This document shows positions 1 through 11,124 of a DNA stretch of 64,000 nucleotides, in pieces. The notes beneath the pieces are model-generated. The model had not been told where the DNA came from, ran no database searches, and was given only the letters and a program-made list of their open reading frames with translations. The DNA lies in NCBI GenBank assembly GCA_039654915.1, contig CM077593.1:42564501-42628500 (forward strand), given 5' to 3'. Numbering within the stretch: the first letter of the stretch is position 1; each line of letters opens with the position of its first letter. A program made the position numbers and the translations under genes. The stretch is from Aquilaria yunnanensis (lineage: Eukaryota; Streptophyta; Magnoliopsida; Malvales; Thymelaeaceae).

Positions 1-960
1 TAGGGTGACTTAATAATGAAGTGGGCAAGCTCCTGTTCGATGGGTACCACCACAATCATGGAGGAGCTCTTTATTAAGAACCACAACTACAAATACAACA
101 TGGCCCAGTGAATAGAATAGAAAAGCAAAATTTACAAAAGTAAATTAAAAAAAAAAGGAATACTTACAATTAAACTCTCTGGATTTAGATAAAATTACAA
201 TTTTTTTTATTTTAGAAATATATATTTTACTTCTTACCTTTTTAATATAGTTTAATAGTAATTTTTAAAATCTTAATTTAGATATTATGATAACTATCTT
301 TTAGTAATTTCAATCTGTATGGTATTTCTTTTTACAGTTAATAAATATTTTAAATTATTAATTTTTATTTTTGTATTTATTTTAGTTTTTAAAACAATAT
401 TTTTAAATGAAAATTAATTATAAAAAATATAATACAGATTAAAATTGCTTAAAGATGACAACCGTATAATATACATTAAAATTTCAAAAGTTACTATTGG
501 ACTGTATTAAAAGAGCGTGGGTAAAGTATATATATTTTAAACATAATGAAATAAAGTGTAACTTCACCTAAATTTTCGGGGAAAAATTTTAATTAACCCT
601 TTAGAAAAACATAAAAGGTCCGAATAGTTTATGGTGCATAAGGGGAAAATTATTTAAAAATGATTATTAGTGATTATTTTTAAACAGAGAGATTATTTTT
701 TTAATTTATATATCAATTAAATTCTTACAATTTAAGATGTCTATAAATCACAATTAAAATAATTTTCAAAAAAGAAATTATTTTTTATTAGTTTTTATCT
801 CTTAAGATTGGTAAGAAAAAAATTTACGAAATGTAATTCAACTGGCTATTAACCAAGTAAAATATTAGCTTTCAACTTAAATTCGCTTAACACAAAAAAA
901 AAATGTGTAATTGAAAATAAATTAATAACTCTTTATGGGTGTCACGATTTACAGGTCATA
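1..960. repeat. AT-rich sequence duplicated at the right end of the window
   Basis: There is no gene here. Blocks around 25-150, 600-680 and 900-955 read very like 62090-62310 and 62490-62540: shared words include 'tggcccagtgaa', 'tttatggtgca' and 'gattattagtgattattttt'. The similarity resumes at about 2065-2180, opposite 62640-62760. The two copies have the same orientation. The left copy is longer because later insertions, such as the hAT MITE at 1089, separate the two matching blocks. It could be an old segmental duplication or two members of a large dispersed repeat. Confidence 0.6.
215..600. repeat. AT-rich palindromic MITE-like repeat (family M), copy 1
   Basis: This is a member of a family seen again at about 1612-1965, 14815-15250, 42222-42430, 42922-43140, 46150-46430 and 60530-60950. 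Shared words are 'ttttagtaattt', 'tagttaataa' and 'aaattattaattttt', followed by a roughly reverse-complementary second half. No protein is encoded. The ends are approximate because the copies are diverged. Confidence 0.45.
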
Positions 961-1088
961 GGTGCCACCACCTTTTTCTAATTCGTGGTTCCGCTATTCA
1001 TGTGAGCATTGAGGGGAATATTGTAAATTTGGATTATGAGATTATCACTACTCTTTACTAATTATAAAATACTCCAGGAAAAAGTGGT

Positions 1089-1460
1089 CAGTGGCGGAAC
1101 CAAGATTTTTGGTTTAAGTGGGAGCCAAGAGGAGAATGACGGTCTCACAATGAGGTAAAACTAGAGATTAGGATTAAGTCTTACTAATTTAAAGATAAGA
1201 AAACAACTCGTACGAGTTGAAAATGCTAGAAGACTAATGATGCATTTAGGCCATATTAGAATAAAGGCTTAAGGTTAGAAGGAATAATTACTCGTTTGGT
1301 CCCTATTTTCTTTAGAGTCTTTCTTACTGCCCCTCATCTTTATATTCTTCCATTATTTTCGGGGAGACAAGAATGCATAATTAACCCCTAATTTCTTTTG
1401 AATTAACCAAGTAAGTACCTATTATCTAAACTTTTTCAAAATTTTCGTGGTCCGCCACTG
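1089..1460. mobile_element. Non-autonomous hAT-type MITE
   Basis: The element is 372 bp. Its left end reads CAGTGGCGGAACCA and its right end is the near reverse complement (tggtccgccactg). It is flanked by a perfect 8-bp direct repeat, AAAGTGGT, at 1081-1088 and 1461-1468. An 8-bp duplication with CAGTGGCGG-like termini is typical of plant hAT elements. It encodes no transposase, so it must have been moved in trans. Confidence 0.88.
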
Positions 1461-1611
1461 AAAGTGGTGGTATTGCGATTTATGTATCACATGATCGCCT
1501 TTCTCTAAGTTCATGTAATTAGTGCAGAATTGTATATCCATTTGGAAATTGACCCTCAGTCCAAAGTGCTCTGGCTGGCTGGAGGGCCCAATAGGTCTAA
1601 ACAATATTTTA

Positions 1612-1965
1612 GGTTAATTATAATTTGCTCTTAAGGTTTATGTTAAATTAAAATTTGTCCCATCTACTTCAATAATGTACAGTTTGCCCCTTTCTTTTTA
1701 GCACAGTCAAGCTCTATGGTATTTTTTCTATAGTTAATAGATATTTTAAATTATTAATTTTTATTTTTATAAATAAAAAATAATATTTTTTAAATATCAA
1801 CAAACTGCAAAAAATATCATATAAATTGAAATTAATTAAAAATAAATACCATGCAGCTCAAATTAAGATTTTAAAAAGTTCTGTTAAATTGTATTAAAAA
1901 ATAGATGACAAGATGTATATTTTTTAAACAAGAGAGAGTAATTTGACCTAAAGCGCAAGTAGCAA
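1612..1965. repeat. Family M palindromic AT-rich repeat, copy 2
   Basis: This repeats the same words as 215-600 ('tagttaatagatattttaaattattaattttta') and the weakly inverted second half. The outer ends carry the 'tttgtccc'/'gtacagtttgcccc' motifs found in the other copies. It is non-coding. Boundaries are approximate. Confidence 0.45.
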
Positions 1966-2029
1966 GTTATAGTTATCTCTATTTTTGTCGATAAAACTCT
2001 AAATATCTGCCTCTGTCTCCGTTGCTGTC

Positions 2030-2190
2030 TCTATCTCTGTCTCTCTCTCTAATCATTTGTTGAGTGGTTTTGCCAGAGAGTCATTGATCGGTTCCATTGA
2101 TTTCTTCTTTTAACAAAAAACAAATTCTAGAGGTAATGTTGAAAGGAATGTAGGTTTGATGCGGAAATCATTTTTTCGTCTTTTTCTTTT
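2030..2190. repeat. Second block of the sequence duplicated at 62600-62760
   Basis: A CT-rich run at 2005-2050 is followed by 'cattgatcggttccattgatttcttctttta' and 'gatgcggaaatcattttt'. The same order occurs at 62640-62757, immediately before the T2 retrotransposon. Nothing coding was seen. Confidence 0.6.
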
Positions 2191-2251
2191 TCAAATTTAC
2201 ATTAATTAAAATTTTAAATTCATAAGTTATTTTAAAGAGTTGAAATCTTTA

Positions 2252-2546
2252 GGTGGCGTTTAGTTGTAGAAAATTTTCCCATTTCTCTTTTTCAAATTTT
2301 CTTTGATGAAAGTTTGAGTGTATGACATGTTTTAAGGATATGGAAAATTATGTTTTCTAAGCTTTGGAAAATTCATGTGTTAAAATGGAAAACATCTAAA
2401 ACAAAGTTTTCTATTTTATACCATAAGTTTTCTAAAATTTAGAAACAAGGTTTTCTACATTATTAAAACTACCTATGCACTCAAACTTCTATCAAAGAAA
2501 ATTTGAAAAAGAAAAATAAGAAAAATTTTCACATCCAAACACCACC
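2252..2546. mobile_element. PIF/Harbinger (Tourist-like) MITE
   Basis: The element is 295 bp with inverted termini GGTGGCGTTTAGTTG and, read from the right, GGTGGTGTTTGGATG. The inverted similarity extends about 70 bp inward. It is flanked by TTA at 2249-2251 and 2547-2549. The 3-bp TTA duplication and the GG(T/G)GGTGTTTGG-type terminus are characteristic of Tourist/PIF-Harbinger MITEs. No coding capacity. Confidence 0.85.
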
Positions 2547-2577
2547 TTAATTTCTTAAATTTTGAAAAAAAATCTTT

Positions 2578-2985
2578 GGCCTAAGTGTGCCATCAGCCCT
2601 AAAAATTACACTACTCAGACGAATTAGTCTCCTAACTGGAACTCAATAAAGATAAACCCTCAAACATTTAAATTTGGAGCGAATTGGCCCATTTGCAACA
2701 GAAAAGCTAAAACAACAAATGTGCCATTGAACTTTACGCTAACATGTACTGGGTTCTAAGTGAGAGAAACATGTGGGATAAAAAGAATTAAGACTCCCCA
2801 CAGGCCCCACTCCCCTTATCTTTTTAAATATTTATTAAATTAGCTTTTTGCATTGTATATTGTGTTCAAACAAATATTTATATTTTATGAAGATTATTAA
2901 AAAATAATTATAAATAATTGTACATATAATGTCCAAAATTTATATATTAATTAAAATTTGACTCATTAAGCAGTGTGAAAACCCT
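2578..2985 (+). repeat. Left long terminal inverted repeat of the MULE-type element
   Basis: This pairs with about 14360-14762 in inverted orientation. The best-conserved part is 2585-2800 against 14548-14757. The inner limit is uncertain because the AT-rich interior diverges gradually. Confidence 0.68.
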
Positions 2986-3224
2986 TTTGAAATATTTTAT
3001 TTTGCAAAATCTTTTTTATTAGGTTAACCTTTTCAAAATCAAATAAGGAAAGTAATTCATAAAAATTAATTACTTCATAAAAATATTATGATTCAAGTGG
3101 CTATTAGATAAATCCAGTGATAGCTTTCAAATGATGCTAGTGCTAGATAAAAGAGAAAAGAAACTAAAAACAATTCATTTTTAAAATGCATCAATTTTTA
3201 TTTTAATTTTTGCCTATAACTAGT

Positions 3225-3936
3225 TGATAGCCGAAGGGCTATGGCCCTTAAGATCTCCTAATCAGCTATCCGAAAACCACCTTCGGTGTTAGCTTAGCCT
3301 CGACCTCGAGGCACCTTCAACACTACCGTCGGAAAGGTAACATGACCAACTTTGGGAAAAGGTGTCTTTCACCACTCTCGGATTTACGAACCTACCGACC
3401 TTGGAAAAGTAGATCCACCATCATCGACAGAGGAAAACGTCTTCTGAAGGTGACCCACTCTGCCGAAGGCCCTTCCCCAATAGCCCTCAGGGAAAATCTC
3501 CGCCCAAAGGGGTCTCACGGAGATACGACAAAAATGGTTAAGGAGCCTCTGATAAAAAGATCTCGCATACGCCCCTGCCCTTTGGCCAAAACGGCCAACA
3601 GCCAGCTGAAGGTCCTTATCTTTGAAGGTACGGATCAGATCTGACCGAACACGTGTCATGATCTAAACGAGCCGTGTCAAACGGCCTCCTCCCTCCACCC
3701 TCCTATAAATACCTGGGAGAGACCTTAGTAAGCACAGGAAACTTTTCTTTATTCACTGTTCTCTGCTCTTTACTACCACTTACACAAATACTGACTTGGG
3801 CATCTGAGGCTCTTGCCTCGGAAACATATTCCGGGGAGTCTCCAACCTTTGTTCTTCAAAATCTTGCAAACACCTTCACACCGGAAGTCTCTCCTTCAGG
3901 CAGCATGTCATACAACGAGGATGCTCCTGGGCATTA
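3225..3936 (+). repeat. 5' LTR of T1
   Basis: The LTR starts TGATAGCCGAAGGGCTATGG directly after CTAGT and ends ...GGGCATTA, where the expected terminal CA has become TA. It aligns along its length with 13208-13938, apart from indels such as an extra 18 bp near 13500 in the 3' copy. The promoter TATAAAT is at 3704-3710. Confidence 0.93.
3704..3710 (+). promoter_or_regulatory. TATA box of the T1 5' LTR
   Basis: TATAAAT lies in the context 'cctataaatacctggga'. The same context is conserved in the 3' LTR at 13705-13711. Its position about 480 bp into the LTR is consistent with the U3/R boundary. Confidence 0.75.
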
Positions 3937-3938
3937 TT

Positions 3939-3957
3939 TGGCGCCGTCTGTGGGAAC
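3939..3957 (+). other. Primer binding site of T1
   Basis: TGGCGCCGTCTGTGGGAAC begins two bases after the 5' LTR. The first nine bases (TGGCGCCGT) match the complement of the plant tRNA-Asp 3' end, as I recall it; the rest diverges. The same kind of site occurs in element Z at 50328. Confidence 0.8.
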
Positions 3958-4021
3958 TCATTCTCAAGTCGCCGTTGTTGAGACCCGACGTTCTAAGGAC
4001 AAAGGACTCCCGAAGTCTTAG

Positions 4022-5520
4022 TCTGCACTGGAAACTCAAACAACGACTGAACAACCTGCAGTAGAGACTTCATTGCCTGAGGACGAACGTCCTCTAACGG
4101 TCATGATGAGTTTTCTGCGAGTTTTTCAGCGCTCTGTTGTGGCTAAAATGACTCAACAACTCAACCAAAAGTGGTCACAACCACCTTCTGGGGGAAGAGC
4201 ACTTTCTCTTAGCACCCGGCAAGGGAGAAGCCTAAGGTTACATCGCCGGAGCTCCGAAAGCAGGGGTTCTCATTATGAGTCTTCAACGGAGAATGTACCC
4301 TCCAGAGGACGTCATGCTGGAGAAATGATGTCAAAAGAGCCCAGGACTTCCCGCCGATGAAGTCCATCCTCATACAGGAAGTCTCAATCTCCCCACCGAC
4401 GAAGTTACTCTATGAAAAGAAGACGTTACTCTCCGTTGCCGGCGACTACCAGGCAACAGGGAGAAAACAGTACTGCCACCCTCATGGAGAAGATCCTAAA
4501 AAGGTTGGAAAAGCTGGAAAAACAGATTTCTTGGAAACCTATCTGGTCAAGGTTGTCGGAGACCTTTACCGGAGAAAAGTCATCCTTTATCTGTGCAGTA
4601 GTAGAAGCACCTATGCCAAGTGACTTTCAAGTGCCGCGCCTGGAAACATATGATGGGCGTAGTGACCCCCAAGCTCATATGACGAAATATAAGTGCAGCA
4701 TGGTGTTGCACGGCGCTGATGACTCCACCTTCTGCAAGTCCTTCGAAGTCACCCTTTCAGGGTCGGCAACTACGTGGTATAACTCCCTGGCTTCCGGAAC
4801 CATAATGGGTTTCCAAGAGTTATCCGCCGCATTCACCCAGCAATTCACTCAGAAGTAGACCGACAGCGAAGATGCCCGTCCAAATGTTTGACATAGCCCA
4901 AAAGAATGGGGAGACCATTCGGGACTATGTCGGGAGGTTCAACCAAGAAGCCCTAAGTGTGCCCGACTTTCACCCCGAAATCCGCATCCTCGCCTTGATC
5001 AGGGGACTTCAGTGAGATTCAAAACTCTTCTATGAGTTCTCCAAGGATCCCCCTGACACCCTCGGAGAATTTTACGGAAAGGCAGAACAACACATGACGG
5101 TCGAAGAGCTTAGGATGGGTGGGCTGAAATCTGCTCACAATCACTCCGAAGGCCAGAGTTACCAACCTCGGTACCCAACCTAGGGTGGGGGTAGACCTCG
5201 TAAACAAAGGGAAAGAAACCGATGTTGTTCACTCCTCTAAACACCAAAAAGACGAACATATTGATGGCCTTGGAGAGACAAGGAACTTTGATTCAGAGAT
5301 CGAAGGCCAAGACCTCAGACAAAAAAAAGAACATGAAAAAGTTATGCCAGTTCCATCGAGACCACGGGCACGACACCGAGGATTGCTTCTAGCTGAGAAA
5401 GTACATTGAATCTTTAATCAAGCAGGGGCAACTTCATCACTACTTGTGGATGATGTCCCCCAAAGGAAGAAGGGAAGAAGAGAGGAAAGGAGAAGATGAG
5501 GACTACGACTCCGACTGACG
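4022..5520 (+). pseudogene. gag: T1 gag (capsid/nucleocapsid), broken
   Basis: This is the structural protein of the retrotransposon particle. A basic, Arg/Ser-rich N-terminal part (4073-4440) leads into the retrotransposon gag domain (4620-5130; motifs 'LETYDGRSDP', 'WYNSLASGTI', 'ETIRDYVGRFNQEA'). A C-terminal zinc-binding-like segment follows at about 5340-5430 ('CQFHRDHGHDTEDC', then 'LRKYIESLIKQG'), which is typical of Tat gag. Breaks include a TGA at 4358-4360 where the frame expects Arg, a TAG at 4856-4858 followed by a frame change, and further stops to 5520. No functional start was identified. The fragments are clearly recognisable as the family but non-functional. Confidence 0.85.
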
Positions 5521-5563
5521 TCAGAACTGAAGTCCCAGAAAGCATCCACCACCTTCGACGGGA

Positions 5564-6016
5564 GTGATCCAAACAATCACCACTGGGATACCCTCAGCCG
5601 AGAGGAAAAGGAAAGTTTGGGATATCCCAATGATGGAGTTCGAAAACCCATCGAACAAGCTTGTTCGGAAAGATAGGTCTACCGTGAAGTTCCCTCATGA
5701 CGACCCCCTCCTAATCATGACAAGGATAGGGAACAGGGACGTAAAAAGAGTGCTCATCAATGATGGCTCTAACGCCGACGTTCTGTTCTCCCACTTGTTG
5801 CCAAACTTGGGCATCTCCAAGGGTGATCTTAAACCCGTTACCTCCCCTACCTTCGGCGTATGCCCCTCTGAACTCCCTATGCTTGGGTGGATTGATCTGC
5901 CCTTGATGCTAAGGGGAACTTCAATTCAGGACAAGAATGGGCTCTTTGGCTCCACAATGACAAGGTTCATCATCATAGATGTCCCTTCTTCATACAACGC
6001 CATCCTCGGAAGGTAG
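5564..6016 (+). pseudogene. T1 aspartic protease segment of pol
   Basis: An open stretch of 150 codons. The active-site region reads 'VLINDGSNADVLF', where the family has an Asp-Gly-Ser-type motif, and the C-terminal 'YNAILGR' is the conserved end of the protease fold. It lies in the same frame as the following RT region but is cut off by a TAG at 6014-6016, and another stop follows at about 6143. It would have cleaved the Gag-Pol polyprotein. Confidence 0.82.
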
Positions 6017-6187
6017 ACACAAGGAAATCTTCATATTTGTCCAGATGTGAAGTACCTAACGGTCACGCTCGGCGCAAAGGAAAGAGACGCGAAAATATTT
6101 ATTGATCAGGCCGAAGTAAAGAAAGTCTTCATGAAGGCAAGATAAAGCCCAGTAAAAGTTCACGCACAGACTTCGGAAGAAAAGAGC

Positions 6188-7930
6188 TTGGTCAGTGAAG
6201 AGGTAATAAGAGGAGAAAATAACTTTGAGAAAATAAAAACAGAGGATGTAAAGCTTGTACCTGGCCAAAGTACCCGAGTAGGGAAAAAACTGGCCAAAAG
6301 TTACAAGGAAAAGCTTGTATCCCTTCTATTAATGAACAAAGATCTGTTTGCTTACTCTCCGAGTGATATGCCTAGGGTGGACCCGGGTATAATCCAACAT
6401 TGTCTTAAAGCCTGTCCAGAGATGAAGCCTATTCGATAGAAAAAACATAGCCTCTTGACGCATAAGAACAACTTCATTAAAACCAAAGTCTAATGGGTAA
6501 TGAAGGCGGGAATAATAAGGGAGGTCAAGTACCCCGAATGGCTAAACAATGTAGTTGTTGCGACAAAGGAAGGAAGCGATAAACTCCGAATGTGAATCGA
6601 CTTCTGAAACATAAACGACACCTGCCCGAAGGACTGCTACCCTCTGCCACCAATAGACCAATTGGTAGACTTCATTGCTGAGTACGGTCTGCTTAGCTTC
6701 CTTGACACCTTTAGTGAATATCACCAAATTCGGATGAATCCCGAAGATGAGGAAAAAACTGCCTTTATAACCGAAGTCAGTACCCACTGTTACGTGAGAA
6801 TGCCCTTTGGCCTTAAAAACGCCGGAGCAACATACCAAATGCTGATGAACAAGGTATTCAGCTCCCAACTTGGGAGAAATATGGAAGCATATGTCGACGA
6901 TATGATAGTCAAGAGCAAACAGCCTAGCAGTCATATCATAGACTTGGAAGAAGCATTCTGCCAACTTAAAAAATTTGGGATCCGTCTTAACCCCAAGAAA
7001 TGTGTGTTTGGGGTAACGGCTGGCAAATTCCTCGGGTTTATGGTATCCAAAAGAGGTATCGATGCCAACCTAGAAAAGGTTAAGGCCCTGCTAGAATTCT
7101 GAGCTCCCACAACGACCAAGGATGTGCAAAGGCTTACTGGGAGAATCACGGCCTTTACCAGATTCATCTCTAGATACGGGGACCAGTGCCGACCATTCTT
7201 TAAAGTACTTACAAAAGCACCAAAAAATGAAGGTAACTTCGGTCCGAAGGAACACCCTTAGAATGAAGATTGTCGGAAGGCTTGGGAGGAGCTCAAAAGC
7301 TACCTAACCCGTCTGCCGACACTCCGGTAGCCGCGGGAAGGAGAACCCCTCATCCTCTACCTCGCTGTCACTGAAAAAGCAGTAAGTTCGATGCTTGTAA
7401 AGGAAGAGGGAGGAAAGCAATGGCTAGTATACTATGTGAGTAAGTCCCTGCATGGTGTCGGAGTTAGGTACCCTTTTCTACAGAAGGCCATCTATGTTTT
7501 AGGGCTGGCAAGTAGAAGGCTACGACCTTACTTCCAAGGGCACCCTATCATTGTTCGAAGTAGCCTACCTCTTCGGGATGCCATGAAGAAGGTAGACCAT
7601 TTAGGAAGATTATCAAAATGGTGTATTGAACTTGGTGAATACGACATCACCAATGACCAAGAAAGGCAATAAAAGCCCAAGCGCTTGCAGACTTTATCAC
7701 CGAGGTACCTAAAACCGAAGGTAGTCTAAAAGACCTCAGAAATGACGAGCCTGAATGGACATTATTCATTGATGGTGCCTCAGGATTCGAACACCAGGGA
7801 GCTGGAGTAATCCTCCGCGGACCCAAAGGTATGGAAGTTATGAAGGCCATCAAATTCAGATTCAATGTCATCAACAATGTCACCAAATATGATGCCCTTA
7901 TAGCAAGCTTGCGGCTAGCAAAAAAGTAGG
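6188..7930 (+). pseudogene. T1 reverse transcriptase and RNase H, broken
   Basis: The RT fingers/palm region spans about 6270-7100. It contains 'FLDTFSEYHQI' (first catalytic Asp), 'MPFGLKNAGATYQ' and the catalytic 'YVDDMIVKS'. The connection domain lies at 7120-7400, the RT-adjacent RNase H-like part at 7391-7672, and the Tat-style RNase H at about 7680-7930 ('FIDGASG', 'AGVILRGP'). In-frame stops occur at about 6143, 6437, 6491, 6593, 6605 and 7100, and a frame change follows 7672. The RNase H Glu position has changed ('NNVTKYDAL'). It once copied the element RNA into cDNA. Confidence 0.88.
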
Positions 7931-7934
7931 TGTG

Positions 7935-9400
7935 AGGAATTTGAAGGCCCACAGTGATTCCCAACTAGTGGTCCGATAGATGGCGGGGGACTACGGGGCG
8001 ATGAACCCAAATTTGGCAAAGTACCATGATCTAATGAAAAAGCTCATCTAGGAGTTCGACACGGTACATATAGAAAATGTACCGCGGTGAGATAATATGA
8101 AATTAGATAATCTGGCCAAATCAAAGGAGTCCACTGAAGTACTTTATCAGCCAAGCATAGTGATGATGTGCATAACAACCTCGGGTATAGGGTGGAAATA
8201 TCCTGCCAAGAAATACCTCACAACTTCGGAACTTCCTGAAGATCCTCTTGAAGCTGTGAAAGTGCGAAAGCGCTCAGGAAGATACTTCCTGATTGGAGAA
8301 GAGTTGTACCGACAGGGGTACGCAAGTCCATTACAGAGGTGTGTCAGTGAAGAGGACGTGGAGACGGTCCTCAAAGAAGTCCATGAGGGGGTATGTGGTT
8401 CTCACATTGGAACTGATGCCCTTGCCAGGGTACTACTCTGCCAAAGATATTTTTGGCCTACCTTGAGAAAGGATGCGAAGCAGTTTATCCAGAAATGTGA
8501 CAAATGCCAGAGACACACTCCCATCCAGAGACTACCCTCAGAAGTAATAACTTCGGCAAACTATCTTCGCCCCTTCGCGGTCTAGGGCATTGACCTCATT
8601 GGGCCTCTCCCAACAGCTCTAGAAGGAGTTAAGTTCTGCGTAGTCGCAGTAGACTATTTTACCAAATGGATCGAGGCGGAGCCTTTAGCAGCAATATCGG
8701 CGAAGGACATACAAAGATTTGTTTGGAAGAACGTCATATGCAGATTCAGCATACCAAGGGTTGTAGTAGTTGATAATGGTCCCTAGTTCACCAATAAAGG
8801 TTTCTAGGAATTCACAGCCAACCTCAAGATAAAATTGCACTTTGCCCTGGTTGCCCATCCTTAGAGCAATGGACAAGTTGAAGTGTCCAACAGAACGATA
8901 AAAGATGATCTTAAAAAGAGGTTGAAGGAAGCAAAGGGAAAATGCCGAGGAGAACTTCTTAGTGTGCTGTGGAGCTATTGAACACTTCCAGAAGGGCCAT
9001 GGGTGAGACACCCTTCTCACTCATCTTCGGCACGGAGGCCATTATCCTTGTCGAGGTCGTACAGCCATCAGTGAAGATACAGGTATTCGATGAAGAAGGG
9101 AACAACCTTGGTTTGAGAACTAGATTGGATTTGATTAACAAGCATAGAGAGATGGCCGAGCTCAGAAGAAAAGTTTTCAGCAGAGAGTAGCCATTGCTTC
9201 AAACTTGCATGTCAAGCGTAAAGGAATCAAAAAAGGGGACCTCGTTCTCCGAAAGGCTAAATTCGAAGCCCGAAGGCCCTCTCATGGAGTACTTCGGGCA
9301 AATTGGGACAAACCTTATTTGGTCCTCAAGGAAGTTCGGCCAGGAGTCTACATACTCAGTGATACCAAAGGTGGAGAATTGAAAAATACATGGCATTCAG
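7935..9400 (+). pseudogene. T1 integrase, broken
   Basis: The N-terminal HHCC zinc domain is at about 8370-8510 ('VHEGVCGSHIG', 'CDKCQRHTP'). The catalytic core shows 'DYFTKWIEAEP' (first Asp), 'VVVVDNGP' (second Asp) and 'NGQVEVSNRTIKDDL' (Glu). The C-terminal domain at 9205-9400 ('KKGDLVLRKAKFEARRP') ends with 'HSDSLKNI'. There is no chromodomain, as expected for Tat. Stops at 8583, 8786, 8807 and 8863 and shifts of frame between 8097, 8969 and 9205 make it inactive. Confidence 0.88.
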
Positions 9401-9470
9401 ACTCTTTGAAAAATATTCTACACTTAGAAAAATTTCCAAGAAAAAAATTGGGCAAAAGACGCCAAAGGTG

Positions 9471-9800
9471 GCAAACCGAATGTGGTTGCTTCCGAAGGTG
9501 CATAAGTAATATTGTACAATATTTGACTGAAGGTTATCGACCGAACATGGTTGATGCCGAGGAAAGCAAACCGAATATGGTTGTTTCCGAAGGTGGATAA
9601 GTAGTATTTTACCAAAGGTTATCAACTGAATATGGTTGGTATCGAGGGAAGCAAACCGAATATGGCTATTTCTGAAAGTGCATGAATGAAATTGTACAAT
9701 TTTTGCCAAAGGTGATCGACCGAACATGGTTGGTCCCAAAGGTACTTAAATATTTTTCACAAAAATGAAGTTTCACCGAAGGTGGTCGATCGAACATTGT
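9471..9800 (+). repeat. Degenerate tandem repeats in the T1 3' region
   Basis: 'gcaaaccgaat' recurs at 9471, 9566 and 9651 (spacing 95 and 85). Each time it is followed by a 'ttccgaaggtg' motif and 'ggttatcgaccgaacatggttg'. A further partial unit extends to about 9800. Roughly 3-4 diverged units lie between the integrase stop and the antisense gene. Tat-lineage elements are known for hypervariable tandem repeats here. Confidence 0.78.
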
Positions 9801-10782
9801 TGGTCCCAAAAATGCTTAACTATTTTTGAAGGACAAGTCTTCCAAAGAAGGTTGACCAAAAATTGTTGTAAAACCTTTAAAAAGACTAAGGTTGTAAACC
9901 CTTAAAGGATGACAGGACTCATTGCTAAAGATGGTTAAACACCGAAGGACAAAGATAATGTCCGAAGTCATACCAATTAGGGACTTAGCCAAAATTTCAA
10001 AGCACGATAGAATTTCATTTCATTGCAAAAGTACAAAGTACAAAAAAAAAAAGGAAGAAAAAAGAAGTCTATTAGTTGTCCTGACCTTCTTCGGGCTCCT
10101 CAGCATCTTCGGCGGAGTCACCTTCGGCATCATCTTCATTGGCGCCAGCTTTAGTAGCCAAAGGAGGAAGAATGGGATGACTGAAATATTCTACTATCAA
10201 CCATTCCAAAGTTGATCCTTCGTGAATGTCGAGCGCCCGAAGGAATGAGAGGTCCAAGTCGAGATGCTTGGAAAGGACCTGGTGACGGGCAAGGTAAAGC
10301 CCATCTTGGTATAAGGACTTAGTCGCCTCATCTGACTTCACCTTCCAAGCTTTCAGGTCCTCCAGCTCCTTCTTCAGCACCTCCACCTCTTTCTCAAGCT
10401 TATTTTTCTTCTTTTTCTTCTCCTTCTTCAGCCGATCGATCTCGGCTATGAATTCAGCATTGAGCCCTAACGCCTTCGTGAGATCGGCAATGGCTCCATC
10501 CTTCTCTTTCTAGAAGGCTTCATTGGCTGAAGTCAGAGCCACCAACCTCGAGCCGAGGTCCAACACTTTGGAAGAAAAGTCTTCCAATTGCTCGTTCTGG
10601 CTTTTCAGCACCTCTTCCCGAAGGTTGGCTAGGTCCTCTTTCGCAATTTTATTAAGCTCGTCGTACTTGACGACTGAGCTAGCAAAAAGTTCCTTGGCTT
10701 TGGCCAAACTCTCCTCTGACCGACTTTGGACCGAAGATTGCTTAGCTGCCCAAGCCTGAAGATATCCACTGTATGCCAATAT

Positions 10783-10866
10783 CTGCAAAAGGGGAGGATT
10801 CCGAATGAAGGTCAAAAGGAAACAAAAGCTCAAAATTCTTCTAAGTCCTAAAGGGTTAAGGTATAC
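10783..10866 (-). other. Candidate intron 3 of the T1 antisense gene
   Basis: On the minus strand the donor is CAG/GTATAC and the acceptor CCCCTTTTGCAG/AT. The length is 84 bp, so read-through stays in frame but adds a hydrophobic stretch unlike its polar, coiled-coil surroundings. That contrast supports removal by splicing. Confidence 0.6.
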
Positions 10867-11012
10867 CTGGGCTGCGTGTTCACTCATCCTCACGATGAGG
10901 ACTTCCTCATTAAGGCACTCCTCCATCAGGGATTGAAAGGTGGCATTAGTCATAATGCCCTTCGCCATCTGAAGGGCCATATTCTGGCTATCCTCGGAGA
11001 ACAAGTCCATGT

Positions 11013-11124
11013 CTTCCGTAAAAGTACAAAAGTTCCATTAAAATGTTATCCCTTAGCCATTCATCTACAAGGTCTAAAATACCAAAAATTCCCAAACTCA
11101 GAAATGAATGGCTAAGGCACAAAC
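11013..11124 (-). other. Candidate intron 2 of the T1 antisense gene
   Basis: On the minus strand the donor is CCCCAG/GTTTGT and the acceptor TTTTACGGAAG/AC. Splicing joins phase-1 codon halves (G + AC) and links an acidic segment directly to the frame beginning MDLFSED. The length is 112 bp. Confidence 0.6.

Noticed and set aside
3342..3659. Open frames on both strands in the T1 5' LTR, repeated at 13325-13639
   Set aside because: The frames lie wholly inside the LTR and are present in both LTR copies with indels that break them. They show no domain.
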